The notes under the pieces were generated by a model. The model saw nothing but the letters and a program-made list of their open reading frames with translations, had not been told where the DNA came from and made no database searches. From Amphibacillus cookii (GTDB lineage: Bacteria; Bacillota; Bacilli; Bacillales; Amphibacillaceae): a DNA stretch of 64,000 bases. Shown one piece after another: positions 27,391 through 37,858 of the stretch (its first letter is position 1; every line of letters starts with the position of its first letter). The DNA lies in contig NZ_JAFBDS010000006.1 of assembly GCF_016908375.1 (NCBI RefSeq), forward strand, positions 210,922-274,921. The letters are read 5' to 3'. The translations under genes and the position numbers were made by a program.

Positions 27391-28530
27391 CTAAACGATG
27401 ATACTACCTTTAGATTGCTGATATAGTTTTGTTAAATCTGACTGTTTTACTTCTTTTTTCTCTACAGTCATTTGACGTAAACGACTTAGTAAAGCTTCTA
27501 ATTCTGCTCGCTCAAGTTGCATACCTTTCTCTTCAAAAAAATGAGCCAATGATGCTATCCCCGAATGCTTACCTACCATAAACTGATGACTTTTCCCAAC
27601 TTCTTTAGGGTCAAACATTTGGTATGTCAATTGATTTTTTAGTAAGCCATCAACATGGATACCTGATTCATGTGTATAAACCATCCCTCCAACAATGGGC
27701 TTTGCTTCGGGAATTACTCGACCGGACGCTCGACTAACAAGATCAGAAAGCAAGTGCAAACAGGAGGCGTCAATTGCTATCTCACCATCGTATAAATGTT
27801 TCCAGCCCATCACAACCTCTTCAAACGGAGCATTTCCAGCTCGTTCGCCTAAACCTAAGATTGTCGTACTTGCCCATTTAGCGCCAGCTGAGATAGCTTC
27901 TAAAGTGTTTGCCGTTGCCATACCAAAGTCATTATGGCAATGAATTTCCATTTCAATCCCCTTAGGACAGTATTTTAGGATTTGCTTTATGTTAGCAACG
28001 GTCTTCTTTGGCGTAAGGGCGGAAACGGTATCAGCATAACGATATTTTATTATCCCAAACTGATCAACGTGATGGATAAGATCTACTAGAAAGAATGGAT
28101 CACTTCTTGAAGCATCTTCAAAACCTATTGAAACATATAAATTTGCTGCTTTAGCATATTCAACTGCTTTTAATAACTTCAGAACAATATCCGTTCTTTT
28201 TAAACGAAGCTTGTGCTGAATCTGGATATCAGATGTAGGGATCGAGATATGCACACTCGAAACACCGGCCTTAATTGAAGCATCAATATCATCAATTAAG
28301 GCCCTATTCCATGTAAGTAATTGAATAGGAAGCGCCATATCGACCAACGATTGAATTGTTTGTTGTTCTGTTAGTCCCATTGCTGGAATCCCTATTTCTG
28401 CTTGTTCAACCCCCACCTCAGTCAATAATTTTAAAATCGCTTGCTTTTCTTCAGCCAGAAAATTTACCCCAGCAGTTTGTTCACCATCTCTTAGCGTTGT
28501 ATCACAAAATTGTATTCCACTCACTTTCAT
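27391..28530 (-). CDS. nifV: Homocitrate synthase NifV
   Basis: Condenses acetyl-CoA and 2-oxoglutarate to homocitrate, the organic ligand of FeMo-cofactor. The DRE-TIM metallolyase signature QFCDTTLRDGEQTAGVNF is at the N terminus. EMEIHCHNDFGMATANT lies near 190 and VYTHESGIHVDG near 285. 379 residues, typical for NifV. The GGGAGGG ribosome site abuts the ATG at 28530, so the GTG at 28524 may be the real start. Last gene of the island, 115 bases after the HesB-like gene; no other isopropylmalate-pathway gene is nearby, which favours NifV over LeuA. Confidence 0.95.
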   Translation of the reverse strand: MKVSGIQFCDTTLRDGEQTAGVNFLAEEKQAILKLLTEVGVEQAEIGIPAMGLTEQQTIQSLVDMALPIQLLTWNRALIDDIDASIKAGVSSVHISIPTSDIQIQHKLRLKRTDIVLKLLKAVEYAKAANLYVSIGFEDASRSDPFFLVDLIHHVDQFGIIKYRYADTVSALTPKKTVANIKQILKYCPKGIEMEIHCHNDFGMATANTLEAISAGAKWASTTILGLGERAGNAPFEEVVMGWKHLYDGEIAIDASCLHLLSDLVSRASGRVIPEAKPIVGGMVYTHESGIHVDGLLKNQLTYQMFDPKEVGKSHQFMVGKHSGIASLAHFFEEKGMQLERAELEALLSRLRQMTVEKKEVKQSDLTKLYQQSKGSIIV

Positions 28531-28645
28531 CCCTCCCGCGTATGTTATCGTTCAACCCAAAATAAAGCGATATTTATTTGAACTCTATTAACTGGACACG
28601 CTATAACTCACCTAGCCATTTCAAAGGTTTATTTAGTCATTAACT

Positions 28646-28957
28646 TCAAAAACAATCAATCATGCAAGAGGCACAATCTAATTGATTTTCCATAATAAAA
28701 AGACCCTCAACCCCTTCTTCCTCTAATACAAAAACAAGTGTGGAATTTAATAAAGGACTAGATGCAACACTTGTACATATAGTAAATCCATCCTCTTTTT
28801 GGACAATATCATCATTTGCTATCTGATCATCCCAAAACAGTTGATAGCTTAGTTTGCCCTTTTTTTCTGTTGCATGAACACGAAGATAATAATTGATCAA
28901 ATCGTGCGCCTTTATATAAGCAACAATTCGCTTCTTTGCTTCATCAGTGATATGCAT
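28646..28957 (-). CDS. HesB/IscA-like iron-sulfur protein in the nif operon
   Basis: 103 residues resembling the A-type Fe-S carrier fold, with TDEAKKRIVAYIKAH at the start and FIMENQLDCASCMIDCF at the end. The C-terminal Cys cluster (C-x-x-C-x-x-x-C) differs from the usual C-G-C ending of IscA/NifIscA. A HesB-like role in Fe-S delivery to nitrogenase assembly is inferred mainly from position. It starts two bases after the nifW stop and is co-transcribed. It could also be an uncharacterised nif-associated small protein. Confidence 0.65.
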   Translation of the reverse strand: MHITDEAKKRIVAYIKAHDLINYYLRVHATEKKGKLSYQLFWDDQIANDDIVQKEDGFTICTSVASSPLLNSTLVFVLEEEGVEGLFIMENQLDCASCMIDCF

Positions 28958-28959
28958 AT

Positions 28960-29295
28960 TTATCGCTCTCCTTCATCACTTGTTTTAAGTTTTTTAATAT
29001 CTGAGAACGGTATAAATGTCCCGTAATTTTTATAAAACTCTGGGAAAAATTTTTTCCTTACAGGTGTTGGCTTGACAAAATCGCCATAAGCTCGGAATAA
29101 ATATGCACGTTGGGTTCGCCATACATCTTTAATTGCAGAATCAGCATCCAGTAAACCCGCATCCTCTAGATATGATCTAAACGTCTTTAAAATATGCATA
29201 CGAGAAACATTTAAAATTTGTGGATGAAAAGGTACTTGAAAATAAGCAAAAAAATCCTCAGCATCTTGCAACTCATTCATTGGATTTTTACTCAT
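28960..29295 (-). CDS. nifW: Nitrogenase-stabilizing/protective protein NifW
   Basis: Associates with the MoFe protein and helps its maturation or oxygen protection. The 111-residue protein matches NifW: LQDAEDFFAYFQVPFHPQIL and VSRMHILKTFRSYLEDAG in the first half, DVWRTQRAYLFRAYGDF in the middle. GGGAGG sits ahead of the ATG. It lies between nifX and the HesB-like gene in the operon. Confidence 0.88.
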   Translation of the reverse strand: MSKNPMNELQDAEDFFAYFQVPFHPQILNVSRMHILKTFRSYLEDAGLLDADSAIKDVWRTQRAYLFRAYGDFVKPTPVRKKFFPEFYKNYGTFIPFSDIKKLKTSDEGER

Positions 29296-29329
29296 CTTAC
29301 CCTATACCTCCCTTCACACGATGGATTTA

Positions 29330-29701
29330 TTATATGCTTTGCTCATTTAAAACCTTTCGCAACCACAATGGCGGCGTATTTTGCAACATCATTAATAACC
29401 GATCCAGTTGTTCTTTAATCAATGCACCTTCTTGTACTTTTACAGGCATTACTTTTGCTCGTGTTACACGTGCAGCAGCAGCAGGACCAATTTGTGTAAT
29501 GAATAAAATTGTGCAATCTTTAATCGCATCTAGTCGTACTTCAATCTTATCAATATCATCTTCTCCATTATCTTCCTCGATAACTTTTGTCATATATTGT
29601 TCATATTGATACTTATCGATATTATAGATGGTAAAGTTTTTGGCATAGCCAAAATGGGAATTAATAGTTACACCATCACTTGATGAAAAACCAACCTTCA
29701 T
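29330..29701 (-). CDS. nifX: Nitrogenase cofactor carrier NifX
   Basis: Binds FeMo-cofactor precursor (NifB-co, VK-cluster) and shuttles it between NifB and NifEN. The family start KVGFSSSDGVTINSHFGYAKNFTIYNI is clear and resembles the C-terminal domain of NifB in this same operon. GGAAGGTG precedes the ATG at 29701, giving 123 residues. The in-frame ATG at 29719 overlaps the nifN stop and lacks a ribosome site. Confidence 0.92.
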   Translation of the reverse strand: MKVGFSSSDGVTINSHFGYAKNFTIYNIDKYQYEQYMTKVIEEDNGEDDIDKIEVRLDAIKDCTILFITQIGPAAAARVTRAKVMPVKVQEGALIKEQLDRLLMMLQNTPPLWLRKVLNEQSI

Positions 29702-29718
29702 CTGATCACCTTCCTTCA

Positions 29719-31005
29719 TTAAATAATCACTTGACTTATGGCAAGTAATAGCTCAATTGTGCCTCGAAATCCGACTTGCCTTCGGTAACCATTAGCGATT
29801 TGACCCGTTATTGGAAACCCAATTGGCATAAAGGGAATAGATAAACGGCCAGCACCTTGTTGTCCATGAGAATTACTCAACCAAAATTCAGCAGCGTCTG
29901 ATCCTCTCTCTAAATCATCCAAATCCCCTATCTCAACTGTCTCCTCCATTGTTTTTAAAGCAGGGGTTGCATAAGAACTGACTAATTTAGCAGGCATACA
30001 ACCTAGCTCTTTTAAGAACATCACTAGTGTATAAAGATGATCAGGTTCTGATGCCATTGCATAAGATTTACCGCCAAAATAGAAATGACTATCCACCATT
30101 GCATCAATTAATTGCTTACGTTCCCATTGATAACGAGACGGAACTGGGGATTGTGTAAAATTCTTAAGCCACGAGAAGAAATGATCAACTTTTTCCAGAC
30201 CCGTTAACGAATCAAATAAGATATAAGGGATATCATGCAACTCCTCGATGATCTGACCCGCCTTTTCCATACTATTTCCGACGACAATAGTTAACTGAGC
30301 AGATGCTATTTTTTTCAGATCTGTAAGCGTGCTTCCACCTTGAGTTAAAGGAGAATAGCCGTCGGCCAGTGTGGCAGAAAGGGAGTGAGATAAATCAGGG
30401 AACGTCATAACTTCCAAGCCAAAATCTGATAAAATCGTTTTGATTTCCATTACATCACCAGATGTTAGATGGGAACCGGGAATTAGGTTCACTCTATTCC
30501 CTTGCTTCTTCACTGGTCGATTCTCCAGTATACAGTGAGATAATTCCACTATAAAAGCTTCAACCGTACGTGCATAACCCGACTCCAATGAGCCCTCGAA
30601 ATCAGGAAGTGAGACTGGAAAGATCAGCCGTAAATCTGTAGGATCGTTTTCCCGATAATTTTTAAGGTTTTTTTCCATATCATCATCTACAGTTTCAGAC
30701 AATGCTGTACTTAATACAGCTATAACAGATGGGTCATTTTTATCTATAACGGTATCGATTGCTTTAATCATATTCTGCTCCGCCCCAAAAATAATGTCCA
30801 GCTCTGTCAATGCTGTTGTTTGTAGTGCAACGGGATCACGGTAATGATTAGTCATCAACGCTTTAATAAAGGCCGCACATCCCTGAGCACTATGTAAAAT
30901 AGGAATTGAGCGGAAAATACCTTGCAGTGCTAAAACACCACCAACTGTTTGGCTAATCTTCAATGAATTAATCACCAGTTTTTTTTCACTAAAGCATATG
31001 GTCAT
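29719..31005 (-). CDS. nifN: Nitrogenase cofactor biosynthesis protein NifN
   Basis: Beta subunit of the NifEN scaffold on which FeMo-cofactor matures. 428 residues. The N terminus reads INSLKISQTVGGVLALQGI, then HSAQGCAAFIKALM with Cys43 at the position of the NifN Fe-S ligand, and YRDPVALQTTALTELDIIFG. It is clearly NifN and not NifK: shorter, and without the other P-cluster cysteines. It starts seven bases after nifE, so the scaffold subunits are translationally linked. Confidence 0.94.
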   Translation of the reverse strand: MTICFSEKKLVINSLKISQTVGGVLALQGIFRSIPILHSAQGCAAFIKALMTNHYRDPVALQTTALTELDIIFGAEQNMIKAIDTVIDKNDPSVIAVLSTALSETVDDDMEKNLKNYRENDPTDLRLIFPVSLPDFEGSLESGYARTVEAFIVELSHCILENRPVKKQGNRVNLIPGSHLTSGDVMEIKTILSDFGLEVMTFPDLSHSLSATLADGYSPLTQGGSTLTDLKKIASAQLTIVVGNSMEKAGQIIEELHDIPYILFDSLTGLEKVDHFFSWLKNFTQSPVPSRYQWERKQLIDAMVDSHFYFGGKSYAMASEPDHLYTLVMFLKELGCMPAKLVSSYATPALKTMEETVEIGDLDDLERGSDAAEFWLSNSHGQQGAGRLSIPFMPIGFPITGQIANGYRRQVGFRGTIELLLAISQVII

Positions 31006-31012
31006 ATTTAAT

Positions 31013-32362
31013 TTACTCCTTCCAAGGCGGATCTAATTTAGCAAGCTTCCATACCGGGTGTTGGAGTGCAGTTACGAGGTGCCGAGCCATCTGTCTAAAA
31101 CCTGTATAACCAGCGTATGCATGATCGCGCTCTTGATTTATTTCAAGAAAAGGTATCCGCTCTTTTAGCGCAACATAAATGTTTCGACCGCCAGCAATAA
31201 GAATATCACCTTGCTTCTTCTTAAAAGTCTCCAAAACAACACGAGCACCACGAGAATCAATGAGTAGCGCATCCTCTCCAACTAAATCTTTGATTCTGAC
31301 AATGTCCTCTTGACTGCTTTTACTGATTCCAACACCAACGACTTCCATCCCCAATTCTTGTAAAGCGGATATGACTGACCAGCTTTTTACGCCACCGGTA
31401 TATAAAAGGGCTCGCTTTCCTTTCAATACTTTCCGAGCTTCCTTGAGTGCTTGTTCTATTTTCTTTTCTTCATTGGCAGTAAAAACTGCTACATTATCTA
31501 TTAATCTCTGGTCACCAAATAATCTAGCAATTTTCCTTAATGAATAACTAGTCTGTTTTGCCCCATAGAAAGAACCTTCAAAATAAGGAATTTCATACTT
31601 GTCTTCCATATGCCGTGCGACATTAATAAGTGCCCTGCCACAAACGACCATATTAACTTTTGCTCGATGAGCCCACTGTACCTCTTTAAAATGACTGTCA
31701 CCAGTAATCCTTGATAATAAGCGAATACCAAGCTGCTTAAGAAGGTCTTCAATATCCCACATTTCTCCCGCTATATTGTATTCACCTATAAAATTTAGAT
31801 CAAAAGGGGTTTGAAACGGAGGATCTTCTGTCCCAATAACGTAATCAATCAAAGCTTGACCAGCCAGTCGATTTCCTGAATTTTTACTACCTGAAAACCC
31901 TGGACTATTGACCGGAATGATTGGGATGGCATGTCGCTTCGATGCTTGGTGACAAATGGCATCTAAATCAACACCAATAAGTGCTGTGACACATGTAGCA
32001 TAGACGAAAATAGCCGGCGGCTGAAATCGTTGAATAATCTCGTTAATTGATTTAACTAATTTATCATCACCACCAAAAATAATATCTTGCTCACTTAGGT
32101 CCGTTGTCAGACCATAGCGGTAAAGCGAGGAACCTGAACTTAGGCTCCCTCTTCTTTCCCAACTATTTCCTCCACAAGCAAGGGGACCATGGACAAGATG
32201 AGCTGCATCAGCAATTGGCAAAAGGGTTATTTGTGCCCCATCAAAAGCACAGCCACCATTTGATTGACCGGGTTTAGCTGGTGCACAGCCTTGCTGACCT
32301 GATTGAGCTTGATTATGCTGACAAGCTGGTTCTTGGAAGGCATTTATCATATGGTTTTTCAT
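31013..32362 (-). CDS. nifE: Nitrogenase cofactor biosynthesis protein NifE
   Basis: Alpha subunit of the NifEN scaffold. Fe-S ligand positions are visible: GGCAFDGAQ near residue 37, HGPLACGGNSWERRG near 63, and YATCVTALIGVDLDAI near 124. The 449-residue length is usual. The N terminus is rich in Cys and Gln (QEPACQHNQAQSGQQGCAP), a region that varies between NifE proteins. It is 43 bases downstream of nifK. Confidence 0.95.
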   Translation of the reverse strand: MKNHMINAFQEPACQHNQAQSGQQGCAPAKPGQSNGGCAFDGAQITLLPIADAAHLVHGPLACGGNSWERRGSLSSGSSLYRYGLTTDLSEQDIIFGGDDKLVKSINEIIQRFQPPAIFVYATCVTALIGVDLDAICHQASKRHAIPIIPVNSPGFSGSKNSGNRLAGQALIDYVIGTEDPPFQTPFDLNFIGEYNIAGEMWDIEDLLKQLGIRLLSRITGDSHFKEVQWAHRAKVNMVVCGRALINVARHMEDKYEIPYFEGSFYGAKQTSYSLRKIARLFGDQRLIDNVAVFTANEEKKIEQALKEARKVLKGKRALLYTGGVKSWSVISALQELGMEVVGVGISKSSQEDIVRIKDLVGEDALLIDSRGARVVLETFKKKQGDILIAGGRNIYVALKERIPFLEINQERDHAYAGYTGFRQMARHLVTALQHPVWKLAKLDPPWKE

Positions 32363-32405
32363 TAAATCAATCCCTTTCCCATCAAAATAGGGTTATTAAC
32401 ATCAC

Positions 32406-33935
32406 TTATCTTACTGCATCAAAGCTATAATCCGGTGCATGTTCATCAAGCGCTTGTAAGATCGTATTCACAACCGTTGTTAGTACATTTAGAGCACCTT
32501 GGTAACCAATAATCGGATAACGGTGCATATGATGGCGATCAAAAATAGGGAAGCCAATTCGAACGAGTGGAATACCAGCATCCTTAGTGGCATATTTCAT
32601 ATTCGTATTGCCAATTGCAAAATCTACTGGCTCAGTTAGAAGCAGAGACCTTAAATGCCATAAATCTTTCCCAACATAAACCGTTGATTCAGCTCCATAA
32701 GGGCTTGATTGTAATAATTCCTCTGCCTCAACTTGAAAATTCTTATTCCCATTTGTACAAACAATATGAACGGGTTCCATCCCCACTTCTAAACAAAACG
32801 AGATTAACCCAAGTAGCAAATCAGGATCGCCGGATAGTGCAACACGTTTCCCGTGCAAATAGGCCTGAGAGTCTGTATAGGCATCAACAACTTGACCACG
32901 CTCAGCAATTAATGATTGAGGTACTTCCACACCGGTCAAATCACTAATCTGCTCTACAAATTGATCGGTGGCCTTAATGCCGATAGGGGGGCAGGTTGTC
33001 ACCACAGGTTGCTCCCATTTTTCTTCAATATACTTTGCCGTCTTTCGAGTTGAGTACTTCTGTAAAAGTATTGTACCTTTAGCGCTTGGTGATTGCTGGA
33101 CAGCGACCAGCTTTGTCCCTCCATAAAAATATTTATACTGGCCAGTTGCTGGTGAATTTAGATTTTCACTATGATCGCCTAAAATGGTATACGCCACATT
33201 CATGGTATTTAAAATATGTTTAATTTCAGCAAAATTTCCCGTATAAGTATCATAACCAAGGATAATATTTATCGCTTCACTTGGCTCCTTATATGAAAGT
33301 CCGTTATCTTTTTCAGACAGATGACTTAAAATAGCACGCATCATATTGTCATATCCTTCATTATGTGAGCCAACAAAGCTCGGCGTGTTTGCATATGGCA
33401 GTGGAAAATCGGAAGCAACTACTTTTTCTTTTTTTGCATTTTCTATAAAAGCGCCCAAATCGTCTCCAATAACTTCGGCCATACATGTCGTACTAATTGC
33501 AATCATTTTAGGCTTGTATAAGGCTTGACAATTTTCCAACCCTTCTATTAAATTGCGCATGCCGCCAAACACTGCACCATCTTCTGTCATCGATGAAGAA
33601 ACTGCAGGAACTGGCTCTTTGAAATGCCGAGCAAAGTGGCTTCTAAAATAAGCAACACAGCCTTGTGAACCATGGACATAAGGAAGCGTTCCTTCAAAGC
33701 CCAGTCCTGCTAGAACCGCGCCAAGTGGCTGGCAAGCTTTATTAGGATTTATCGCCGCTGCCTCACGGTTAAAATTCACCGCTTTATAGTCATCTGTTTT
33801 TAAATATGCCTCCATCTTTTCAATTTCTTCGCTTGAACAAGGCATTTCAAATTGCTGTTTATTCTCTGCTTGTTTTACATACCTTTCCTCTTGGAACAAA
33901 GTGTTATGATCCTTCAAATTTGTAGAATTATCCAC
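32406..33935 (-). CDS. nifK: Nitrogenase molybdenum-iron protein beta chain
   Basis: Forms the alpha2-beta2 MoFe protein with NifD and holds half the P-cluster. Ligands are present: C68 (NPNKACQPLGA), C93 (HGSQGCVAYFRSH) and C151 (ISTTCMAEVIGDD), plus the conserved VSSSMTEDGAVFGG. 509 residues. GTG start with GGAGG seven bases upstream. It lies 14 bases after nifD. Confidence 0.98.
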   Translation of the reverse strand: MDNSTNLKDHNTLFQEERYVKQAENKQQFEMPCSSEEIEKMEAYLKTDDYKAVNFNREAAAINPNKACQPLGAVLAGLGFEGTLPYVHGSQGCVAYFRSHFARHFKEPVPAVSSSMTEDGAVFGGMRNLIEGLENCQALYKPKMIAISTTCMAEVIGDDLGAFIENAKKEKVVASDFPLPYANTPSFVGSHNEGYDNMMRAILSHLSEKDNGLSYKEPSEAINIILGYDTYTGNFAEIKHILNTMNVAYTILGDHSENLNSPATGQYKYFYGGTKLVAVQQSPSAKGTILLQKYSTRKTAKYIEEKWEQPVVTTCPPIGIKATDQFVEQISDLTGVEVPQSLIAERGQVVDAYTDSQAYLHGKRVALSGDPDLLLGLISFCLEVGMEPVHIVCTNGNKNFQVEAEELLQSSPYGAESTVYVGKDLWHLRSLLLTEPVDFAIGNTNMKYATKDAGIPLVRIGFPIFDRHHMHRYPIIGYQGALNVLTTVVNTILQALDEHAPDYSFDAVR

Positions 33936-33949
33936 CTAGTTTCCTCCTT

Positions 33950-35392
33950 TTAAAATGGTACTTCTATCAAGTCCCAAACTGGACTATTTATGGCACTATC
34001 CATATCCTTAGCAAACACTTTAAATCCATCGAAACCATGATAAGGACCGCTATAATCCCAAGAGTGCATTTGCCTAAATGGTACTCCCGTTTTATGATAT
34101 ACATACTTTTCTTTAATCCCAGCTCCTATTAAATCCACATCGAGATGCTCTGAAATATACTCTAAATCAAATGAAGTTGGATCATCATAAACAATCGCCC
34201 CCTCCTGAAGCTCTTGAAACGTTTTTTCATAATCATCTTTATGGGCGAACTCATGACCAGTTGCAACAATTTCCATACCTAAATCTTCGTAAGCACCGAT
34301 TGTATGGCGTGAACGCAGGCCACCAGTAGCTAACATCACCTGCTTACCCTTAAGTCTTGGCAAATACTTGTTTATGGTCTCGGCCATTTCATTAAGATAT
34401 TTCCCAATGACTTTTTCAGCGTTTTTTTGAATCGAATCATCAAAGTAAGAAGCAATTTTTCTTAAGCTTTCAATCGTTTTACTTGGACCAAAAAAATTGT
34501 ACTCAACATATGGCGTGCCATATTTTTTTTCCATTTCCTTAGCCATATAATTCATCGATCGATAGCAATGCACAAGATTTAGCTTTGAATGGTGCGTAAT
34601 AGCCAGTTCATTGATCGAGCCATCACCAGACCACTGGGCAACAACTCTTAACCCCATTTCTTCTAACAAGATTCTACTTGCCCAAGCATCGCCACCAATA
34701 TTATAATCACCGATAATTGCCACATCATATGGACCAGTTTCTGCAAGCTCACGTGTCCCCATTAAATGATCTCGAATAGCGTCGTTTGCAATATGGTGCC
34801 CTAACGATTGGCTAACTCCTCTAAACCCTTCACAATTCACAGGAATGACCGGCATATCAAGTTCTTTAGACATTTTCTTCGCAACAGAATTAATATCATC
34901 ACCAATTAGACCGACTGGACATTCTGATTGAATAGAAATGCCTTTAGCTAATGGAAATATATCCTTTATTTCACGGCATAGTTGCTCAAGTTTTTTATCG
35001 CCACCGAAGACGATATCCCGTTCTTGAAAATCACTTGTTACTTGCATGGCTGTGAAATTATTAATACCGAGCTTTCCGTTGGCATAATTCCGTCTCGTTC
35101 CCCAACTGTATTGCCCACAACCTACCGGGCCATGACTGATGTGGACCATATCCTTGATTGGCCCCCATACTACACCTTTGGATCCTGCATAAGCACAACC
35201 TCTAATCGTCATGACGCCAGGGCGTGATTTCTTGTTTGATTTAATTGAACACTTACCTGATTCAATGTTTTCTTCATCAGAAACGTCAAAGTGTTTTTTC
35301 CTAAACTTTCTTGATCGTTCTGGGTAAACCTCTAGCAGTTCTTCAATCAGTGCTTGTTTTTCTGCAACCACTTTTACATTCAACCCCATCAC
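33950..35392 (-). CDS. nifD: Nitrogenase molybdenum-iron protein alpha chain
   Basis: Carries FeMo-cofactor, the site of N2 reduction. P-cluster ligands are C66 ([11 protein letters not shown]), C92 ([15 protein letters not shown]) and C158 ([14 protein letters not shown]). FeMo-cofactor ligands are the Cys in [11 protein letters not shown] near 277 and the His in [19 protein letters not shown] near 446. No VnfD/AnfD features are seen, so this is the Mo enzyme, consistent with adjacent modABC. The start is ambiguous: GTG at 35392, ATG at 35389, or TTG at 35383, which is best spaced from AGGAGG. Confidence 0.98.
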   Translation of the reverse strand: MMGLNVKVVAEKQALIEELLEVYPERSRKFRKKHFDVSDEENIESGKCSIKSNKKSRPGVMTIRGCAYAGSKGVVWGPIKDMVHISHGPVGCGQYSWGTRRNYANGKLGINNFTAMQVTSDFQERDIVFGGDKKLEQLCREIKDIFPLAKGISIQSECPVGLIGDDINSVAKKMSKELDMPVIPVNCEGFRGVSQSLGHHIANDAIRDHLMGTRELAETGPYDVAIIGDYNIGGDAWASRILLEEMGLRVVAQWSGDGSINELAITHHSKLNLVHCYRSMNYMAKEMEKKYGTPYVEYNFFGPSKTIESLRKIASYFDDSIQKNAEKVIGKYLNEMAETINKYLPRLKGKQVMLATGGLRSRHTIGAYEDLGMEIVATGHEFAHKDDYEKTFQELQEGAIVYDDPTSFDLEYISEHLDVDLIGAGIKEKYVYHKTGVPFRQMHSWDYSGPYHGFDGFKVFAKDMDSAINSPVWDLIEVPF

Positions 35393-35405
35393 CCTCCTGT
35401 TAAAT

Positions 35406-36296
<891 letters not shown>

Positions 36297-36326
36297 TCAT
36301 TTTTTTTCTTGATTTTTGATTTGCGA

Positions 36327-37733
36327 CTAACTAAAAGAGGGTTCTTCGATTGGATGATTTGTTTCTGGATTCATGTAATGGTAATATTTCCTGCTTTCAT
36401 ATAACAAATCTTCTATCTCACCCGATTTAATAACGGGGATAATTCCTTGTTCACACATATATTTTTGCGGAACTGCACCCATGCCTGATGACAATAAAAT
36501 TTGACAGTCACTTAAAATAGCCTTCGTTTCGTCTAAAATAGAGATTTTTTCTGACCCACAATTCACCTTCCCTCCAACACAATATGACTGTACCTTTCTG
36601 ACACCGATAAATTTGATCGTAGCTTCGGTAACATCAAAAATTAAAAAATCTTTTGCATGACCAAAATGTAAGTTAACCCTACCCTCCCCTCGGGTTGTTA
36701 CAGCGATCCTGACAATTGACATATCAGTTTCTTTTTCCAAAGCCGGACTTCTCTCCTTTCCTTCTCTTCTTCTCTTCATTTTCTGTTCCACCTGATCTTG
36801 ATACGCTGCTCTTGCCTGTACGTTATAATCAATTTCGCTATTAAGGAACCTCTCTTTTGTAAACTCAGCACTCCGATCTTCGCCTAACAATCCAATTGCA
36901 TCAGCTCTACATTGGTGACAATGCTTCATTATCTTTAGGTGACCAACATCCTGACAGTTTTCCTGTACGTTTTGCAATTCTAATGCTGTCGGATTTCTGA
37001 TACCATTTTTCATAAAAACAGTATCTGGTGTAACAATTAGAGGCATTACATTATGAATAAAAGCCCCTTTGGCTGTGATCACCTCTGCTACTTTTTTCAA
37101 ATGATCGGCATTAATATCAGGGATCAGCACAGAGTTCACTTTTACTAAAATGCCAAGTGCAACTAATGCTTCTAAACCTCTTAATTGTCTGTCAATAAGA
37201 ATTTGGGCGGCTTCTAAACCTTTGTATCGCTTTCGCTTATAGTAAATCCATGAATAAATTTCCTTTCCTATTTCTGGATCAACTGCATTAATCGTAATTG
37301 TTACGTGATCAATATTTAATGCCTTAATTTGGTCAATATGATCCAATAACGTTAAGCCATTCGTACTTAAGCATAAGCGTAAATCTGAAGCGTGCTCTGC
37401 AATTCCTTTAAAAGTAGCAAATGTTCTCTCTGGATTTGCCAGTGGATCACCAGGACCTGCAATCCCAATAACAGACAGTTGTTTCATACCGCTTGCAACA
37501 AATAATACCTTTTTCACAGCTTCATCTGGGGTAATTAGCTCACTAACAACACCCGGTCTACTTTCATTTGCACAATCAAACTTACGACTACAAAAATTAC
37601 AACTAATGTTACACTTTGGTGCAACTGCTACATGCATTCGAGCAAAATGATGATGTGCCTCTTCACTGTAACAGGGGTGGCGAGCCGTTTTTTCTTCAGT
37701 ACTTTGAGAAGTTCTTTTTTCCTCAACTGTAAT
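36327..37733 (-). CDS. nifB: Nitrogenase cofactor biosynthesis protein NifB, apparently AUU-initiated
   Basis: Radical SAM enzyme that fuses two [4Fe-4S] clusters into NifB-co, the FeMo-cofactor core. The first ATG is at 37637, but the frame continues upstream through HPCYSEEAHHHFARM, the conserved NifB N terminus. The only well-placed start is ATT at 37733, with GGAGGG (37746-37741) seven bases upstream; this gives 468 residues. The SAM-cluster motif CNISCNFC is C41/C45/C48, preceded by the conserved C21 of HPCY. A NifX-like C-terminal domain (VNLHFGHAKDFLIFDV) follows. First gene of the operon. Confidence 0.96.
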   Translation of the reverse strand: MTVEEKRTSQSTEEKTARHPCYSEEAHHHFARMHVAVAPKCNISCNFCSRKFDCANESRPGVVSELITPDEAVKKVLFVASGMKQLSVIGIAGPGDPLANPERTFATFKGIAEHASDLRLCLSTNGLTLLDHIDQIKALNIDHVTITINAVDPEIGKEIYSWIYYKRKRYKGLEAAQILIDRQLRGLEALVALGILVKVNSVLIPDINADHLKKVAEVITAKGAFIHNVMPLIVTPDTVFMKNGIRNPTALELQNVQENCQDVGHLKIMKHCHQCRADAIGLLGEDRSAEFTKERFLNSEIDYNVQARAAYQDQVEQKMKRRREGKERSPALEKETDMSIVRIAVTTRGEGRVNLHFGHAKDFLIFDVTEATIKFIGVRKVQSYCVGGKVNCGSEKISILDETKAILSDCQILLSSGMGAVPQKYMCEQGIIPVIKSGEIEDLLYESRKYYHYMNPETNHPIEEPSFS

Positions 37734-37823
37734 AAGATCACCCTCCTTTATTTATTTTTTAAAAAAATAAAAACAAGTGGACTCATGCTGATAATTGTAT
37801 AAAAATAACAATTTTATAGATTT

Positions 37824-37852
37824 ATCTTAATTTTTAGAATATTCTGAATCAA
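37824..37852 (-). promoter_or_regulatory. Predicted sigma-A promoter of the nif operon
   Basis: On the minus strand TTGATT (37852-37847), 17-base spacer, TAAGAT (37829-37824). The start point would be about 37817, leaving an 84-nt leader to the nifB ATT codon. The weak -10 fits a promoter that needs an activator. No -24/-12 (sigma-54) element is seen. Confidence 0.55.
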
Positions 37853-37858
37853 TAGGAT

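Noticed and set aside
27391..28530. 2-isopropylmalate synthase (leuA)
   Set aside because: The length, the motifs and the position at the end of the nif operon fit homocitrate synthase better, and no leu genes are nearby.
31013..35392. Vanadium or iron-only nitrogenase
   Set aside because: There is no vnfG/anfG delta subunit, the NifD and NifK ligand motifs are of the Mo type, and modABC is adjacent.
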